Source of the DNA: Rhodocyclales bacterium
Lineage (GTDB): Bacteria; Pseudomonadota; Gammaproteobacteria; Burkholderiales; Rhodocyclaceae
Assembly (NCBI GenBank): GCA_021286885.1
Contig: JAJTBM010000166.1
Span: forward strand, 1-6,638
Reading direction: 5' to 3'
Length of the DNA: 6,638 nucleotides
Shown: piece by piece, positions 6,380 through 6,638 of the stretch
Numbering within the stretch: the first letter of the stretch is position 1
How the letters are laid out: the number at the start of each line of letters is the position of its first letter
Notes under the pieces: generated by a model
Databases searched by the model: none
What the model saw: only the letters and a program-made list of their open reading frames with translations
Told to the model about the DNA's origin: nothing
Program-made: the position numbers and the translations under genes

Positions 6380-6395
6380 TGTGTAACTCCCTACA
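6380..6395. promoter_or_regulatory. NifA upstream activator site (TGT-N10-ACA) for nifH
   Basis: A perfect TGT-N10-ACA match lies about 125-140 bases upstream of the predicted nifH transcription start, in the usual NifA range. It also lies in the leader or start region of divergent draT and contains the AGGGAG that could serve as a draT ribosome site. It may therefore affect both genes. Confidence 0.8.
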
Positions 6396-6408
6396 AATGT
6401 CAGGGTCT

Positions 6409-6424
6409 TGTCGGATCACACACG
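6409..6424. promoter_or_regulatory. Possible second, imperfect NifA site (TGT-N10-ACG)
   Basis: One base differs from TGT-N10-ACA. It starts 29 bases after the perfect site, on the promoter side, about 95-110 bases upstream of the nifH transcription start. Paired NifA sites are common in nifH regions, but a single mismatch in so short a motif is weak support. Confidence 0.35.
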
Positions 6425-6462
6425 CAACATGGCACCCCGACACGAAGTTATTTTTTCATTTT

Positions 6463-6475
6463 AATCAACAGCTTG
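6463..6475 (+). promoter_or_regulatory. IHF binding site in the nifH control region
   Basis: AATCAACAGCTTG matches the IHF consensus WATCAANNNNTTR at every defined position and is preceded by an AT-rich run (about 6446-6464), as many IHF sites are. It lies between the NifA site and the sigma-54 promoter, where IHF bends DNA so that NifA can touch RNA polymerase. Confidence 0.8.
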
Positions 6476-6492
6476 GGTGCAATCAAAAAAGC

Positions 6493-6507
6493 TGGCACAA
6501 CGATTGC
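6493..6507 (+). promoter_or_regulatory. Sigma-54 (-24/-12) promoter of nifH
   Basis: TGGCAC-N5-TTGC is a full match to the sigma-54 consensus core, with GG and GC 10 bases apart. The predicted start of transcription is near 6518, giving a leader of about 50 bases before the nifH ATG. It is expected to be strictly dependent on NifA and RpoN. Confidence 0.95.
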
Positions 6508-6532
6508 GAAATAGAGAGCACACGAGGCATAG

Positions 6533-6638
<106 letters not shown>

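Noticed and set aside
6430..6440. TGGCAC on the + strand as an alternative -24 element upstream of nifH
   Set aside because: The matching -12 position reads CACG rather than TTGC; the full match at 6493-6507 is far better.
6424..6440. A - strand sigma-54-like element for draT (TTGC with GG 10 bases upstream)
   Set aside because: Only the GG and the TTGC fit; the rest of the -24 box does not match, so it is probably chance.
6360..6443. In-frame GTG at 6443 as the draT start
   Set aside because: It would add 28 residues unlike DraT, lacks a ribosome site and would cover the nifH NifA site with coding sequence.

Overview
The window looks like one edge of a nitrogen-fixation (nif) region from a GC-rich diazotrophic proteobacterium. 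A betaproteobacterium of the Rhodocyclales type (Azoarcus, Azospira, Dechloromonas relatives) is my best guess. It rests on the combination of draT divergent from nifH, a separate nifQ and a Gcr/COG4389-type membrane protein. This is inference from gene content, not a phylogenetic result.

Layout, right to left: the first 23 codons of nifH (nitrogenase Fe protein) lie on the + strand at the right edge, behind a textbook regulatory region: a NifA-type upstream activator site (TGT-N10-ACA), a consensus IHF site, a sigma-54 -24/-12 promoter and a strong ribosome binding site. All other genes are on the - strand. draT, the NAD-dependent ADP-ribosyltransferase that switches off NifH, is divergent from nifH. 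Next comes nifQ (molybdenum delivery for FeMo-cofactor), with its own sigma-54 promoter and NifA site, closed by a strong intrinsic terminator. After it comes a SIR2-like protein of unknown role, then an AT-rich spacer and a large membrane protein of the so-called site-specific recombinase Gcr family, ended by a near-perfect terminator hairpin. At the left is a compact two-gene operon: a soluble methyl-accepting-chemotaxis-like hairpin protein followed 7 bases later by an oxygen-binding diiron protein (ODP, metallo-beta-lactamase fold) that runs off the left edge.

How the parts fit: nifH and nifQ carry matching NifA/sigma-54 signals and so should be induced together under nitrogen limitation and low oxygen. 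DraT gives post-translational shut-off of the Fe protein; its usual partner draG is not in the window. The ODP plus chemotaxis-like pair is a plausible oxygen-sensing module, which would suit a microaerobic nitrogen fixer. The SIR2-like protein is a possible NAD or ADP-ribose handling protein near draT, but that link is speculative.

The most striking sequence-level oddity is in nifH. The P-loop reads GKGGIGTS rather than GKGGIGKS, so the lysine needed for MgATP use is replaced by threonine through a single-base difference. No tRNA, rRNA, CRISPR array or insertion sequence was seen. No stretch above about 210 bases lacks a gene.
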